64,000 nt of DNA, taken from NCBI GenBank assembly GCA_029204225.1, contig CM055098.1, forward strand, positions 18,943,303 to 19,007,302, given 5' to 3'. Both the position numbers and the translations under genes were made by a program. The stretch comes from Diphasiastrum complanatum. Taxonomy: Eukaryota > Streptophyta > Lycopodiopsida > Lycopodiales > Lycopodiaceae. Of this stretch, positions 1-11,805 are shown one piece after another; within the stretch, counting starts at the first letter, position 1; the number at the start of each line of letters is the position of its first letter. Below the pieces are notes generated by a model. The model was not told where the DNA came from. It searched no databases and saw only the letters and a program-made list of their open reading frames with translations.

Positions 1-523
1 CACACGTGTGAAAGTACGGCCTCCCACAGTCTGAGTACTGTACACCAGACCTACATTCAATCCTATAGTCTTTAGGAATCACAAGAACTCAAACAATATA
101 AACATAGAGAGCAATTGCACCATTATGAGAGAAAAATCATGAAATTGCTTGATTGATTTTGGTGAGATATCATCACCTATATATACATGATCCATCACGG
201 TTTTGGGCAGGTATGAGTAGCCCTAAACCTATCCCTAATGCTAATTTTGGTGTATCTTTCATCCCTACCAAGTTAGGGTTGGAATCTTGGAGATCCCTCA
301 ACAATGTAAAAACTACCAAAAATAGCTCCTACATTTCCTCTCTTGTATGTAAGCATGATTTGGACTCATTCCAAAGGTTCTATCACTTAGATATACTTGA
401 GAACATCCTTATGAATGGAATCCTATGCTATTTGGCACGTGTGAAAAGCCACATCATGACCATCTAACTATTTACAAGTCATATGACCAAAACTAGTCAA
501 GCTAGAATTGTGAATTTTTAACA
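1..523 (-). repeat. A1 3' LTR (truncated by window start)
   Basis: Aligns with 5424-5943 at the other end of A1 and ends in TTTTTAACA. The first ten bases, CACACGTGTG, lie about 160 bp into the LTR, so about 158 bp are missing to the left of the window. Confidence 0.95.
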
Positions 524-534
524 CTCCTCCTCAC
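524..534 (-). other. A1 polypurine tract
   Basis: On the minus strand GTGAGGAGGAG immediately precedes the LTR start TGTTAAAAATTC. This is the expected site for plus-strand priming. Confidence 0.85.
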
Positions 535-537
535 TAT

Positions 538-2010
538 CTAGCTTGGTTCAATCATTGATATACTAATCACTCCAAGTGATGATCTAAACTTCATAAAAGG
601 TGTCTTTTGAAGTGGTTTAGTAAGTAGATCAGCTACACATTCATTGCTTGGAACATGCTCCAAAGCAATCTCTTTGGCTTGCACCATTTCTCTCACAAAG
701 TGATGGCATATCTCAATGTGCTTAGATCTTGCATGGAAGATTGGGTTAGATGCAAGGTGTTGGGAATATATATTGTCATTGTAGATGATTGGTGCCTCCT
801 CTGAATCCATGATCTTTAGCTCCACCAATAATCTCTTGATCCAAAGTACCTCCTTTGTAGTGGTTGTCAAAGCTTTGTACTCGACCTCGGTTGAAGATAG
901 AGATATAGTTTCTTGCTTTTTTGAAAGCCATGAAAGCACACCTTCTCCTATGAAAGTTAAATAGGCACTTGTTTATTTCCTATCTCTCTTGTCCCTTGAA
1001 AAATCTGAATCACTAAATGCATGAAGGTTAATCACATCTCCTCTATATAGAATCCCAAAATCCAATGTACCCGAGATGTATCTTAGAATCCTCTTAGCCT
1101 TTTTCCAATGGATATTCAATGGTTTTTGCATAGATTGGCTCAACCTACATACACTAAAGCTAAGATCTGGTCTAGTTATAGTGATCCACATTAAGGAGCC
1201 TATAAGTTGCCTAAACAAAGTGATGTCCATGAAGGATCTTTCATCATCTTCATTTGGCACTTTTACATCTTGCTCCATTGGTGTGTCAACACTTTTGCAT
1301 ACTTCCATCTTAAACTTCTTCAAAAGAATCTGAGCATAGTTTACTTGACTTATAAAAATAAAATCAGATCCTCTAAGTACCTCTATGCCTAAGATGAAGT
1401 GAAGACACCCTAGATCTACCATCTTGAACTCTAAGGATAGATCTATCTTGATTTTTTCAATACCATCAGCACTATTTCCACTAATGATGATGTCATCTAC
1501 ATAAATGAGTAAAAGTACAATACCAACATCATCAAAATTAATGTAAAGAGTGGGATCATATTCACTTTGAACAAAAGAAAGTGAAATAAGATAGCAATGT
1601 AATCTTGAATTCCAAGATCTCGAGGCTTGCTTCAAGCCATAGATGCTTCTTTTGATATGGCATACTTTGTCCTCCATTCCATGTTTGATGAACCCTTGTG
1701 GCTGCTCCATATAGATATCCTCTTCCAAAGAACCATTCAAGAAAGCATTAGAGACATCCATTTGACATAGGATCCATCCAAAATGTGATGCAAGTGCAAT
1801 GATTAGCCTTATTGTAACCATCTTGGCCACGGTTGCAAAAGTTTCCTCATAGTCTATCCCTCTCTCTTGAGCATAACCTTTTGCAACTATTCTTGCTTTA
1901 TGTTTGTTAACACTCCCATTTGCATTCAACTTAAGCTTGAAGACCCACTTGCATCCTATTAGATTCCTTTGAGGTCTATCAACAAGCAACCAAGTTTCAT
2001 TCTCAATCAA
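538..2010 (-). pseudogene. A1 reverse transcriptase and RNase H
   Basis: Copies element RNA into DNA and degrades the RNA strand inside virus-like particles. The RT reading block (2010-973) shows NAFLNGSLEEDIYMEQ, YGLKQASRSWN and the catalytic LLIYVDDIIISG. RNase H (939-538) shows SWLSKKQETISLSSTE, DNIYSQHLASNPIFHARSKH and VADLLTKPL near the C terminus. A stop and frameshift between about 973 and 939 separate RT from RNase H after the DSDFS motif. The blocks are otherwise open, so the damage is recent relative to the divergence of the family. Confidence 0.9.
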
Positions 2011-2054
2011 GGCATTTTACTCATCCAACATAGCTTTATACCATTCTTTGGAGT

Positions 2055-3291
2055 TCAATGCATCTTCAACATTAGATGGTTCTTCAAAAGTAGATAAATC
2101 ATAAGAAGTGGATGAGATACCCTCAACTTTCTGCCCTTTGCCTTGATATGTGAGCTTAATGGCTCCACTTTTGCCCTTGAATATCTCCTTGGTGTGATAG
2201 GTGGGTTTGGTGCTTGCTCCTCTATAAGCTCCTCCTCGAAATCAAGATCTTGCTCCTTGGCCATCTTCTTCTTGATTGTTGGAGCACTTGAGCCTTCTTC
2301 AAGCATATGCATATGATGTTCATCAAATATAACATCCCTTGAAACAACAAATTTGTTCAAGTATGGGAGATAGATTTTGTAGCCCTTGCTTGAGCTTGCA
2401 TATCCAAGCATGATCCCTCTTGTGGAAGATGGATCCTCCTTGGCTCTTGTTTCCAATGGCACATGAACATAACATATACATCCAAAAACTTTCAAGTGAT
2501 TAAGATTGGGTTTCTTTCCATACAACATCTCATAAGGAGTTTTGCCTTCAATTGCTTTGCAAGACACCCTATTCATCAAGTAGTTTGCACATACAAGAGA
2601 TTCACCCCAAAAGGATTTGGGCAAACAAGCATCCAATCTTAAAGCCTTAGAACATTCACATAATGTTATATTCCTTCTTTCAGAAACTCCATTTTGTTGA
2701 GGAGTGTAAGGACATAAGGTCTCTTTCTTGACCCCTTCCTCCTCACAAAAGGCCTTGAACTCATTGGAGATGAATTCTCCACCATTGTCACTTCTAAGAA
2801 TCTTGATGCTATGATTATGATGCTTTTCCACAAATAGCTTGAACTTTACAAAAGTATCAAATACTTGAGATTTGAAGGAAAGTAAGAACACCCAACAATA
2901 TCTTGAGTAGTCATCAATGAAGGTTAAGCACATCCGAGTGTATGAGTTCAAGAGGATGAGATGACTTTGTGATGGAGTTAGGAAACACCTTCTTATGGGC
3001 CTTGATTAAAGCACAAGCTTCACAAACCTTGTCTTCCTTCCCGATAGAACTTGGTAGGCCTAAAGCATACTCCTCCTTGATCATAGCCACCATGGAACCC
3101 GAGTTGACATGTCCAAGTCTTTTGTGCCATAAAGTGAAGGTAGATATCTTGCTCTTCTCAGCCAACATGACAACATTAGTATCCACAAATGCATCCAACT
3201 TATAAAGTTTGCCAAGTCTAGTGCCCTTAGCCACTATCTTACCCTTCTTCTTGATAAAACATTCATTTGAAAAAGTCAATATTGAAACCAT
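2055..3291 (-). pseudogene. A1 integrase
   Basis: Inserts element cDNA into the genome. The N-terminal HHCC zinc domain is seen as WHKRLGHVN...VCEAC. The core carries the D,D-35-E residues in IHSDV, RSDNGGEF and PQQNGVSERRN. A linker with YEMLYGKKPNLNHLKVFGC and VSRDVIFDE follows. Two overlapping frames (3291-2914 and 2951-2055) show a frameshift near 2930, in the stretch with the first catalytic Asp. The stretch 2010-2055 joins it to RT with another break. Confidence 0.9.
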
Positions 3292-3433
3292 TGTCTACCA
3301 TTTGGCCAACACTTAGTAGATTCTTTGTTATTGTAGGAATGTACAAAACACCTTCTATGTCGATCTTTTTGGAAGATACTAAGCAAAGGGGAATGCTACC
3401 AACTCCTTCAACCTTACAAGTTTCATCATTTGT

Positions 3434-4452
3434 TTAAAAGATAGACTTTATAGGTCCACCATAAGATAAGAGAGAAGAGAAAAACTCCCTTTTGCTAGTC
3501 ATGTGTGAACTAGCACCCGAGTCAATCCACCAAGGATCTTCTCCTTTGAGGCTTGTTGAAGAAAATATGGACATCATGAGAGAGTCCTCATGTGAACTCT
3601 CCTCCTCCTCCTCTTTTCTCATGTTGGATTGGCGCTTCCTCTTGAAGCATTCTGAGGCATAATGCCCCATCTTGCTGATAGTAGCACTTCACCTTTGATT
3701 TGTCCTTTTTGACTTTGGTGGTTGATGAAGATGCCTTTGAGGGTCCTTCTTGATCCTCAAGCTTTGAAGACTTCTTGAATGTTGATCCTTTGCCTTTGGA
3801 CTTCCCTTTGCCTTTGGTGAAGAGAGCTTGGTCATCTCCACCTTGGATGGAAAGTCTATCCATCCTCTCTTGCATTTGGCTCCTTCTTGATTCCTCGGCC
3901 ATGAGTGTGCCTTGGAGTTCTTCAAGTATGGGTAGCTTACCCATAATTGCATATCCCTGAACCAAATTGTCAAATTCAAAGCTTAGTCCATTCAATATGA
4001 GTTGAACAAGCTCTTCATCCTTGATAGGATCACCTATGAAGGCTAGCTCTTTGTTCAATTCCTTCACTCTTAAGACAAAATGTATGTGCACTCTCTCCTT
4101 TCTTTTGATAGCTTCTATAGATTTGATTCTTCAAAGCTAACATCCTAGTTTGGTTCTTGGATTCATAGACCTTTTGCAAAGTCTCCCAAGCATCTTGAGC
4201 CGAAGTGCAATATCCTACCTCTCTTAAGAGTTCATTTGCAACATTCATTTTTATGCAATGTAGTGCAACATTGCACATCTTGATGTATTTGGCTTTTTCT
4301 TGAGGATGAATAGGTTCGCCCTCCTTACAATTTACAATCTCCATCAAATCTTGCATGATCATGATGGATTCCATTCTAACTTTCCATATGGAATAGTTAG
4401 TTTTGTTGAGCCTTTCATTAGTATCCAAAAGATATGCATTTAAAGATGCCAT
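3434..4452 (-). pseudogene. A1 gag and protease
   Basis: Capsid protein (UBN2/gag_pre family) followed by aspartic protease. The start ATG at 4452 is supported by the copia gag opening MASLNAYLLDTNERLNK and the conserved YSIWKVRMESI. Frames shift at about 4060 and again near 3670, inside the CCHC zinc knuckle: KCYY lies in one frame and GHYASEC in the other. The protease active site WWIDSGASSHMT sits in the last block (3670-3434). Between 3434 and 3291 the frame is also broken. Confidence 0.9.
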
Positions 4453-5252
4453 CTAGTCTCCTAATCAAGGACTTGACACAAATGAAGGTTACTTCTATTG
4501 ATTTGATTGAAGATCTACCTTATCCCACTTCTTAGGGACCTGAAAAGATCAGTAATAGACTTCCTAAAAAGATCTAAGAATGATCTTTAACAAAATCAAA
4601 TCATAGAATACTAGAAACAATGCACTTGCTTGATTGAAGTAGATAATACTAGTAGAATTGCCCCTCTTTCTATAAAGAACATAAAAGCTTCCAAATGATC
4701 TGATCAAGAGTGAATTTCAGAAACCTAATATACTTCCAAAATCACTTGTAAAAGATCTAAATGGAACTTAATGAGGATGCAACACAATCTACCATCCAAT
4801 CACAAGCAAAAAATTGATCAAAATTTGATGAAAAATTGATCTAATTTGATGCATAAGTCAAGCAATGGTTGGACTGAACCTAAATCACTTTAGGAGGTGT
4901 CCTCTACACCTTAGAATAGCCTTGAAGAGTCCCCAAAACTCTGATATTCCCTATCCTTGAATGCTAGAAAGCCTTCTCTATGAAATCACCTCCAAAACTC
5001 GCTTAGAAATCAATGCTTGGAGCAAGCAAAACTTGCCATCTTGGTAATGTGGATTGAATTCAACTTTGTCTCTGGTTTTAGACACCTAAACACCTGAAAA
5101 TGAAGTCACACAACATCAATCTCCAATGGAATTGACTCACTTTGAGTTCTAGAATCAATGCTAGATGCTAAGATCCAATCTACACAAGATTTAGATCAAA
5201 AATTGTGATCAAATTGAATGAAAACCAAGGATTTAGCTCATTTCAGCCTTTA
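4453..5252 (-). other. A1 untranslated leader
   Basis: About 800 bp between the primer-binding site and the gag start. No open frame is recognised. This is the normal place for the packaging/dimerisation region of an LTR element. Confidence 0.7.
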
Positions 5253-5265
5253 GGCTCTGATACCA
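5253..5265 (-). other. A1 primer-binding site (tRNA-iMet)
   Basis: The minus strand reads TGGTATCAGAGCC, directly after the LTR end TAACA. It is complementary to the 3' end of plant initiator tRNA-Met. Confidence 0.95.
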
Positions 5266-5943
5266 TGTTAAAATTACAGCAAATAAGGATCCTAAAACAC
5301 TTGAAATGATGAGGGAAACAATAGATTATGATCTCATAAGATTAGCACAACTTGAACCATCAAAATCCATCAAGAATCTATGTTTGAACCTCACTAAATG
5401 GCCCAAATCCTTGAAGAATCCTTCACACGTGTGAAAGTACGGCCTCCCACAGTCCGAGTATTGTACACCACACCTACATTCAATCCTATAATCATTAGGA
5501 ATCACAAAAACTCAAACAATCATAAACATAGAGAGCAATTGCACCATTATGAGAGAAAAATCATGAAATTGCTTGATTGATTTTGGTGAGATATCATCAC
5601 CTATACATGATCCATCACGGTTTTGGGCAGGTATGAGTAGCCCTAAACCTATCCCTAATGCTAATTTTGGTGGATCTTTCATCCCTACCAAGTTAGGGTT
5701 GGAATCTTGGAGATCCCTCAACAATGTAAAAATTACCAAAAATAGCTCCTACTTTTTCTCTCTTGTATGTAAGCATGTTTTGGACTCATTCCAAAGGTTC
5801 TATCACTTAGGTCTACTTGAGAACATCCTTATGAATGGAATCCTATGCTATTTGGCACGTGTGACAAGCCACATCATGACCATCTAACTATTTACAAGTC
5901 GTATGACCAAAACCAGTCAAGCTAGAATTGCTAATTTATAACA
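5266..5943 (-). repeat. A1 5' LTR (complete)
   Basis: 678 bp with TGTTA/TAACA inverted termini. It contains the palindrome TTCACACGTGTGAA at 5422-5435, a box that recurs in the LTRs of the other copia families in the window. Confidence 0.95.
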
Positions 5944-7855
5944 CCACACACTCAACAGTTTTATCCACACAATATTTTTTGGAGATTTGCCACACATTGA
6001 AATCTTCATATGCACTATGTGGTACTGCCACACATGGCAAAACTCTCAAGTTTTGTCTTTGGCATTGTCATGCATGACCCAATATTTGAAATTTCCTACC
6101 ACATTTTTCTCTAGATTTGACAATAGACAAAAAATCAATCAATGTGGCTTTGTTGCTATGTAAGTTGCTACGGACTTTGCCTTGAGAGTAGGCTAGAATA
6201 TGACCAACAAAATTGAAATATCGTGAATCTTGAGGTCCATATAACTTTTCAAAAGGTTATGACCCACAAAAAGTCCATAAAGAAGTTGGAGGATATTCCA
6301 CCTTATAAAAAGTAAAAAGATGTGGGCATAGCAGTTAAAGTAAAATGTTTTGCATTTGGGAAAGGATCTCTTTGTCATTTGTCCACCAAATTCAATGAGC
6401 ATTAATTATGGCTCAGTGTAACAACATAGCCAAATTGTCATGGACATTTTGCCTTGTAGAAAGGTGACTACAAATCCCAAAGGTGATTTCTATCACTATT
6501 GTTTTTGTTTGAAATACTTTAAGCTAGTTGACTTGATTTTGTAAGTCCTCACTTATGTGACAAAATGAAGTGAGATCTCATTGGAGAGGAAAGCATATCC
6601 ATATGTAAGTCACTTTGAGTTGGTTAGGTTCAAGGCCCCTCTTGGAAACACTTTGAGTTAGTTGAATTAGTCTTGTATATGTGAGCCTCCTCATGCGTCT
6701 GTCTACTAATTGAAGTTGAACATTATAGGACTTCAATTGATTGTTGAGAAATGAATACAATGCTCTATTGACGGTTTTACTAAGAGACATCTTTAATTAG
6801 TTCATGAGGAGCTGAGGTGACAGATTTATGGATCTCCTTCCACCTGCAACAAATTTCACGTGGGCGGACCCATTTGCGGTGGCGGTGGGGGGGTGGGGGG
6901 GGGGGGGGGGGGGGGGGGGGGTGGTATCGTGTCTTTACCTCAACTTCCTTTCCTTAAAATACACCGCAAGCTCTTGGTTACGTCAAGCACAGATAAATTG
7001 ACTTAAAACATCGCACATATTTGCACTAATCATGGATTGTTGGCAACTTTTTACTTGACTGCAGATCAAACTTAATCACCCACAAATTTACAGAAGCACT
7101 TCATGAAGACTTAGGGCAGGAAACTCGGAATCGAAAACAATCCATGCGGAGACGTATAAACTAGAAACGATACGTATCAGATAAGCCCAATAAAATATAT
7201 TGCACAGGGAATTTTATCTTGCACGATAAAGAGTTAAGCAATTTCAGAAGCTGTGATCTGCAATCGAATTGAAATAGATCGTGTTGTCAATCGTGAGATC
7301 TCGCTCACATAGATCCCCGAAAGACAGCGATGATGGAGGAAAGATTGTGAGACATAATCAAATAGCTTACCAAATATGTAAATAGAATCACAAGACAAGG
7401 GACATACAAAAACCAACTCAACAGAATTATTGCCACTTATATTTATGTAGTCGCAGTTTGTACAGTAGTGCATTAAACTTACCCAAGGAAATTCCATCGC
7501 CACAAGCTTTGATATTGCTAGCTTGGCCAACTACTTCAGGTACACTGCTAGATATCAAAATCTACTAAGATAATACACAACTACTATGTGTTCCAATTTT
7601 ATTGCCTTTATAGCCCATGTATAAGGTCGAATCAGGGTCTTGGAAACCCGATCTTACCTTGGGAATATATGTCACATTCCAAATACTAGCATATCAGCTT
7701 ATTTTCAAACCATGCACACTTCTAAATTCTCTATTGCAATAATAATAAAAGGTGGCACCACGATATTATTAACCACACCACTGTAATATGTACCTGGAGC
7801 AGGCTCTCAGGCACGCACAGATGTCTACATCTCTAATATGTTGTTTGAGTTGATA
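5944..7855. other. Intergenic DNA, no gene recognised
   Basis: AT-rich. It holds a 27-base G run (6895-6921), preceded by a shorter G run, and fragments at 6615-6680 that look like fused tRNA A-box and B-box sequences (GAGTTGGTTAG followed by GTTCAAGGCCCC). Short open frames here have no recognisable domain. Confidence 0.5.
6887..6921. repeat. Poly-G tract
   Basis: Seven G, one T, then 27 consecutive G. Such a tract can fold as a G-quadruplex and is prone to length error in sequencing. Confidence 0.9.
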
Positions 7856-7861
7856 TTTATT
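7856..7861 (-). promoter_or_regulatory. Candidate poly(A) signal of the SAG20-like gene
   Basis: The minus strand has AATAAA 47 nt after the stop codon of the SAG20-like gene, a typical position for a plant near-upstream element. Confidence 0.5.
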
Positions 7862-7907
7862 CAGATTATTTTTCCAATTCTGTGAAATGGATATAGATCC
7901 GAATCAT

Positions 7908-8450
7908 TCAAATGGCCAAAATGAAGCCAGGAATGGATCGGCGAGATAGTTCACTTTCCCAGAGGGTTGAAAATTCTTCAGAGTCAGCAATTTTAGGAGC
8001 TTTTTGCGACGTCTTCGTTGTGAATGTGGAACTATCGATCCCGGTAACAGTCACAGAAGTGTTAAAGTACTCGCGGAGTTCAGTCACAACCCCACCGACA
8101 ACGGTCCAAACATGCACCCAACACACCTTTGAAGACGTATCATGCCCTTCCACAAACACTTTATCATCAATTGTACACAGCAGCAATGGGGCAAACGAAA
8201 AGGAGCCCAAGCGATCAGCGCCGGTCAGCATCCGCATAAGGTGCTGCTCTGAACGGGGGCCATGGAACCACCAGTCCAGATCCGGTGTCACTAGCCGCCG
8301 CACACAATCCCCATCACCAGATGTGAGTGCACTATACAGCGCAAGCACAGCCACCTCACTCTCCGAAACCTCCTGCTTCAATTCTTCCTCTTCTGCAGTG
8401 ATTTCCGCCAGCTCGATCCGCTCCTGAGATTCCAGATTAATTTCTGACAT
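7908..8450 (-). CDS. SAG20/WI12-like wound- and senescence-associated protein (NTF2-like fold)
   Basis: Intact single-exon gene for a 180-residue protein. Residues about 1-35 are acidic (MSEINLESQERIELAEI, then a Glu-rich stretch). An NTF2/SnoaL-like alpha-beta barrel follows with the family signatures VAVLALYSALTSGD, LDWWFHGPRSEQHLMRMLTG, VCWVHVWTV and LREYFNTSVTVT. The C terminus LWESELSRRSIPGFILAI is the hallmark of plant SAG20/WUN1/WI12 proteins. In known plants these genes are induced by wounding, ABA-type stress or senescence; the molecular function is not established. The ATG at 8450 is chosen because an upstream in-frame TTG would only add seven residues. Length and lack of introns fit the family. 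A TATA box (8707-8713) and two ACGTG boxes within inserted element T1 lie upstream. It is the only complete host gene in the window. Confidence 0.9.
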   Translation of the reverse strand: MSEINLESQERIELAEITAEEEELKQEVSESEVAVLALYSALTSGDGDCVRRLVTPDLDWWFHGPRSEQHLMRMLTGADRLGSFSFAPLLLCTIDDKVFVEGHDTSSKVCWVHVWTVVGGVVTELREYFNTSVTVTGIDSSTFTTKTSQKAPKIADSEEFSTLWESELSRRSIPGFILAI

Positions 8451-8706
8451 GCAAGATGGAGAAGCGGGCAAGATTCAGGGCCCAAAAGCTAATCCAGGCC
8501 AAGAAAAGCCTCGATCAGATGATGCCTATGCGAAAGGATGCAAGCCTTTCTGGGAATTCTTCCAAGGCAAAGGTAGCAGGAGTAAAAGGGGAAGAACCTG
8601 ATCAGATTATGATGGCTCGAATGCAGCCGTGCGTTTGAAACAAAAGGAGGAGGAACTACAAGACAGGCACAAGCGGGGCAGGAAGAAGGAAAAGCTCATG
8701 CTCTTA

Positions 8707-8713
8707 TTATATA
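8707..8713 (-). promoter_or_regulatory. TATA box of the SAG20-like gene
   Basis: The minus strand reads CTATATAATAAG, about 255 bp before the ATG, implying a 5' UTR near 220 nt. Position and sequence fit a plant core promoter; no transcript evidence is available. Confidence 0.5.
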
Positions 8714-8779
8714 GTCCAAGCCCAAGCCGGATGTACGTCCTCCTCCATAGGTATTAGGAATCCTTCAAAGCCAGGCCTG

Positions 8780-9279
8780 CCTAGTCTCTTATTGGGACGG
8801 ATACTATGACGCCCGCCCCAATGCATTACAGCCACGTGTCCTCACCCTGCCCCCACCATCGGCCCCCTGCCAGCGACCTCCACACCTTCCTACAAAGCTC
8901 AGCTTTGTCCCATAAGTTTCCTATGGACTGAGCAGCTTCTCTATATAGTACAGAAATTGTTCAATATTTCCATGTGTGCACACCCAGGGGCACGCCAGTC
9001 ACGCACGGTGCTCGGGGAAAATTCGTGCTCCACATTTGCCCGATGCCACCTGCCCGGCGCCACCTTGCGCCTACGCCCGCGCCCGCCTCCCTGCCTGCCC
9101 GTGTGGCGCCAGCCTGTGCCCTGCCCGGCGCCAGGGTAGGGTGCTCAGAACCGCAAACTGCGAGAGCGGTCTCACAAAGAGAATTTTGAGGGCCCGAGCA
9201 CCCTATCCACGTGTCACATAGGCACGGGAGCGGGCGTTACTCCCCCTCCCAGGCCAATATGTGCCAATAAGTGACATCG
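8780..9279. mobile_element. T1: GC-rich non-autonomous TIR element (Mutator-like) with 9-bp TSD
   Basis: 500 bp flanked by perfect 9-bp direct repeats CCAGGCCTG (8771-8779 and 9280-9288). Termini are inverted: CCTAGTCTCTTATTGGGAC on the left, and on the right, read inward from the end, CGATGTCACTTATTGGCAC. A 9-bp duplication is typical of the Mutator superfamily. It is far more GC-rich than its surroundings, has no transposase frame, and has internal hairpins (AGGGTGCTC against GAGCACCCT). It contains GCCACGTGT (8831-8839), CCACGTGTCA (9208-9217) and a plus-strand CTATATAG (about 8940). It ends 67 bp upstream of the SAG20-like TATA box. T2 at 18161 is a second family member. Confidence 0.8.
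8831..8839 (-). promoter_or_regulatory. G-box/ABRE-like ACACGTGGC
   Basis: The minus strand reads ACACGTGGC, the classical plant ABA-response/G-box core, about 120 bp upstream of the SAG20-like TATA box and inside transposon T1. A second box, CCACGTGTCA, lies at 9208-9217. Function is inferred from motif and position only. Confidence 0.45.
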
Positions 9280-10636
9280 CCAGGCCTGGTCCACTCAATG
9301 CTCACTTAATTTTAATTTTGACACGGCTTTCAGTGTTTGTTTTTTTTTTTTCACCTTTACATTTTTTTTTTTCAACTTTGCATTTTTTTTTTGTCATTTT
9401 CTCTTTCGAAATTCAATACAACCCTTCTTTTTTTTCTTTTCCTAGGAAGCCGAGGCACTTCCCGGGCCAGAATGCATGCACCTTCGTACGATACCTTTCT
9501 AGATGCACTTTCGCTCGAAAGCTGTGTATAAGACATTTGTGAAAAATTATATATCAAAAAATGTTTTTACGACAAGGAAAGTTTGACCACTAGACCCCCC
9601 CCCCCCCCATTCCTTTCACAATTGTCAAAATTGGCCGACTTTTCTTCAAGTTCAAAAGTGCAATGCGTATTGCCTAATGGAATTTAGCAAGATATTTATG
9701 TTTTTCATTTCAAGATACTAAACATACTGAGAATAGTTTTGATACATATATATAGATTTTCTTGTCTTAGGAAAGGTGCATGAAGGGTTGAGGATCCCAC
9801 CCTCATCCAACAATGCAAAAGTGTCCATCCATAATCATTTTCATAATAAAATATGTTTTGGCTCTTATGGATTTTTTGCACGAGGATGGGGCCCTACCTA
9901 CACACTTGGGTGAAGATGAAAATATTGATGTATTGAAAATGAACTCTCTAATAAAAGCAGTTTTCTCATGAAGTGATACTATTTTCTTGTAACATCTTTT
10001 TCTTTCAAAAGTCATCAAAAAAGGGTACTTGTTCATTTGATGTGCCCATATGTCACACAAATGGGAACCTACTATTCTAGTGTAGCATTTTTGTATACTT
10101 TTCAAAGGTCATCCAAAACTTAGTAGTCTAAGTCTCAATCCAACGCTATTGTCAAGGTACGGTCTTTAGTATTATTTTCACATAACATTAACTTTCCTCC
10201 TCTTATTCTTTTTTTTGGATGTGTTTCATGCATTCCCTTTATTAGAAGATTCAAGAGCAATGCAATAGTAAATTCATCCAATTTGTTGTAAGTCTTTTTC
10301 TAGTTCTTTCAAGTAGAAAATTGATAGAATACCCAAACAAAAGTGAGCTAAAATTTGAATCATGCATAAAATGATAAGAAGTCAACACTTGGTTGAGTTG
10401 GATAAGAGTTTTTAATGCATCCATGAAGGTGATGGCTCCCATCTCGATTGTTGTGATGACTAGGCTTACTTAAGGTTGTGATATAGTGCTTCCTGATTTC
10501 CAAGCGAGTTAACTCTCTTGCAAAAAATGAGGTGCTAGTCTTCACATCATGTGCTACAGCATTTACATCCATGCTGCACACTACAAAGCAACAATGAGCA
10601 TAACATTGAATTCCAAAGATGATCGTTTAATTCTCC

Positions 10637-11805
10637 ACTTTGGTGTAGCACTCAACATTTAAACTTGGGCTTTTTTTGCTAGAGGTGGCATGCTTATCCA
10701 CTAAGGATGATGAAAGTCACTTCACTTTGGTTATAGCACAAGGACATTTCATCATGCTCTTTGGACACTGTTTGAAATATGTTGTTCTACATCATTGTTG
10801 CTTCCCCTTTAAGGTTGCTTACCTTCTTATTCAAGGTTAATGACAAAGTTTCAAAGGTTTCCTTTACATGTTATTGGTTCTCCATGTTGTTTGCGCTAAT
10901 TTTCTTGGCCTTCTAGCTCATTTCACAAGGCTAATGTAGACTCCTAAATGTAAATAATTACAAATGTTGTCTATGATATGCTAGTTTAGGTTCTCATAGC
11001 CAATTAGGTTGTTGAAAAAGCAAAGGAATTAGACTCCTACTATCATATAATCATTGTCAAACCCATTTAGGTTGTCAAAAAAGAAAAAGAAGACTCCTTC
11101 CATCATAAAATCACAAGGCTCCTTAATCAACAAAGGTCGTAAGCAAAACTGTTCAATAATAAAGCACAAATTTCCACAAAAAGGCATAAAGCACATAGCT
11201 TAGGCCCAAAGATTTTTCATTGTCATTCCCTATTTTGGTGCAATAGTCAGCATTTGCTAGATGTGGCATGCTTATCCACTTAGCTATCATGAGAGAAACT
11301 TCACTTTTAGACTCTTGATGTAAAGGTTATCGAACTTAGCTATAGCAAAAGGACATTTCATAATGCTCTTTGCACAAAGTTTGAAGATTGTCCTTCTAGA
11401 CTCCTATTGATTGCCCTTCAAGGTTGCTTAACCTATTCTTCAAGGCCTATGACGAAGTTGAAGGTCTCCTTCACGGGCTAATGGTACCGCTCGCCCTTTG
11501 AGGCTAACGTTCTTATGCTTCAGGGGCCATTTTCCTTGTCGTCTCAAGTTGATGTAGGCTCTTTCCTTGTCATTTGAGGTTGATAGGCTCCTCTATATGT
11601 AACTAATTATGAATGTTGTCCATGTATACAATAGTTTTGATTCTCATACCCAATTGGGTTGTCGCAAAAGAAAAAGATGACTGCCACATAATCAAAAGGC
11701 TACTTTACTAATAAAGGCCATATCCAAAACTTTCAATAATAAAGCACAAATCCCCTTCAACAACTTTCCACAAAAAGACAAACCACATAGTTTAGTCCAA
11801 ATCTA
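10637..11805. repeat. Diverged tandem duplication, two units of about 575-590 bp
   Basis: 10637-11211 and 11228-11805 align with the same landmarks in order: GGTGTAGCACTCAACATTT against GGTGCAATAGTCAGCATTT, GGCATGCTTATCCACT, GGACATTTCATMATGCTCTTT, CAATTRGGTTGT and AATAATAAAGCACAAAT. Many substitutions and indels show age. No coding content is visible. Confidence 0.75.

Larger units (their letters stand above)
1..5943 (-). mobile_element. Ty1/copia LTR retrotransposon A1
   Basis: Copia element in the order LTR, leader, gag, protease, integrase, reverse transcriptase, RNase H, LTR on the minus strand. The left (3') LTR is cut by the window start, so the outer end and target-site duplication cannot be checked. 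The 5' LTR has TGTTA...TAACA termini and abuts a perfect primer-binding site complementary to initiator tRNA-Met. Several frameshifts in gag-pol make it non-autonomous. The LTR copies differ at scattered sites (very roughly one in twenty by eye), so insertion is not recent. Confidence 0.95.

Noticed and set aside
7912-8427. 171-codon plus-strand frame
   Set aside because: It is the antisense of the SAG20-like gene, which has clear family motifs.
8451-8471. Seven-residue N-terminal extension of the SAG20-like protein
   Set aside because: It would need a TTG start; the ATG at 8450 is the natural plant start.
8957-9221. Overlapping GC-rich open frames upstream of the SAG20-like gene
   Set aside because: Three frames are open at once because of base composition within T1; no domain is present.
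8771-9288. CAGGCCTG ends of T1 taken as hAT termini
   Set aside because: The sequence is palindromic and works as an exact 9-bp direct repeat; T2 has a different 9-bp repeat at the same place relative to the shared termini, so it is a target duplication and not part of the element.
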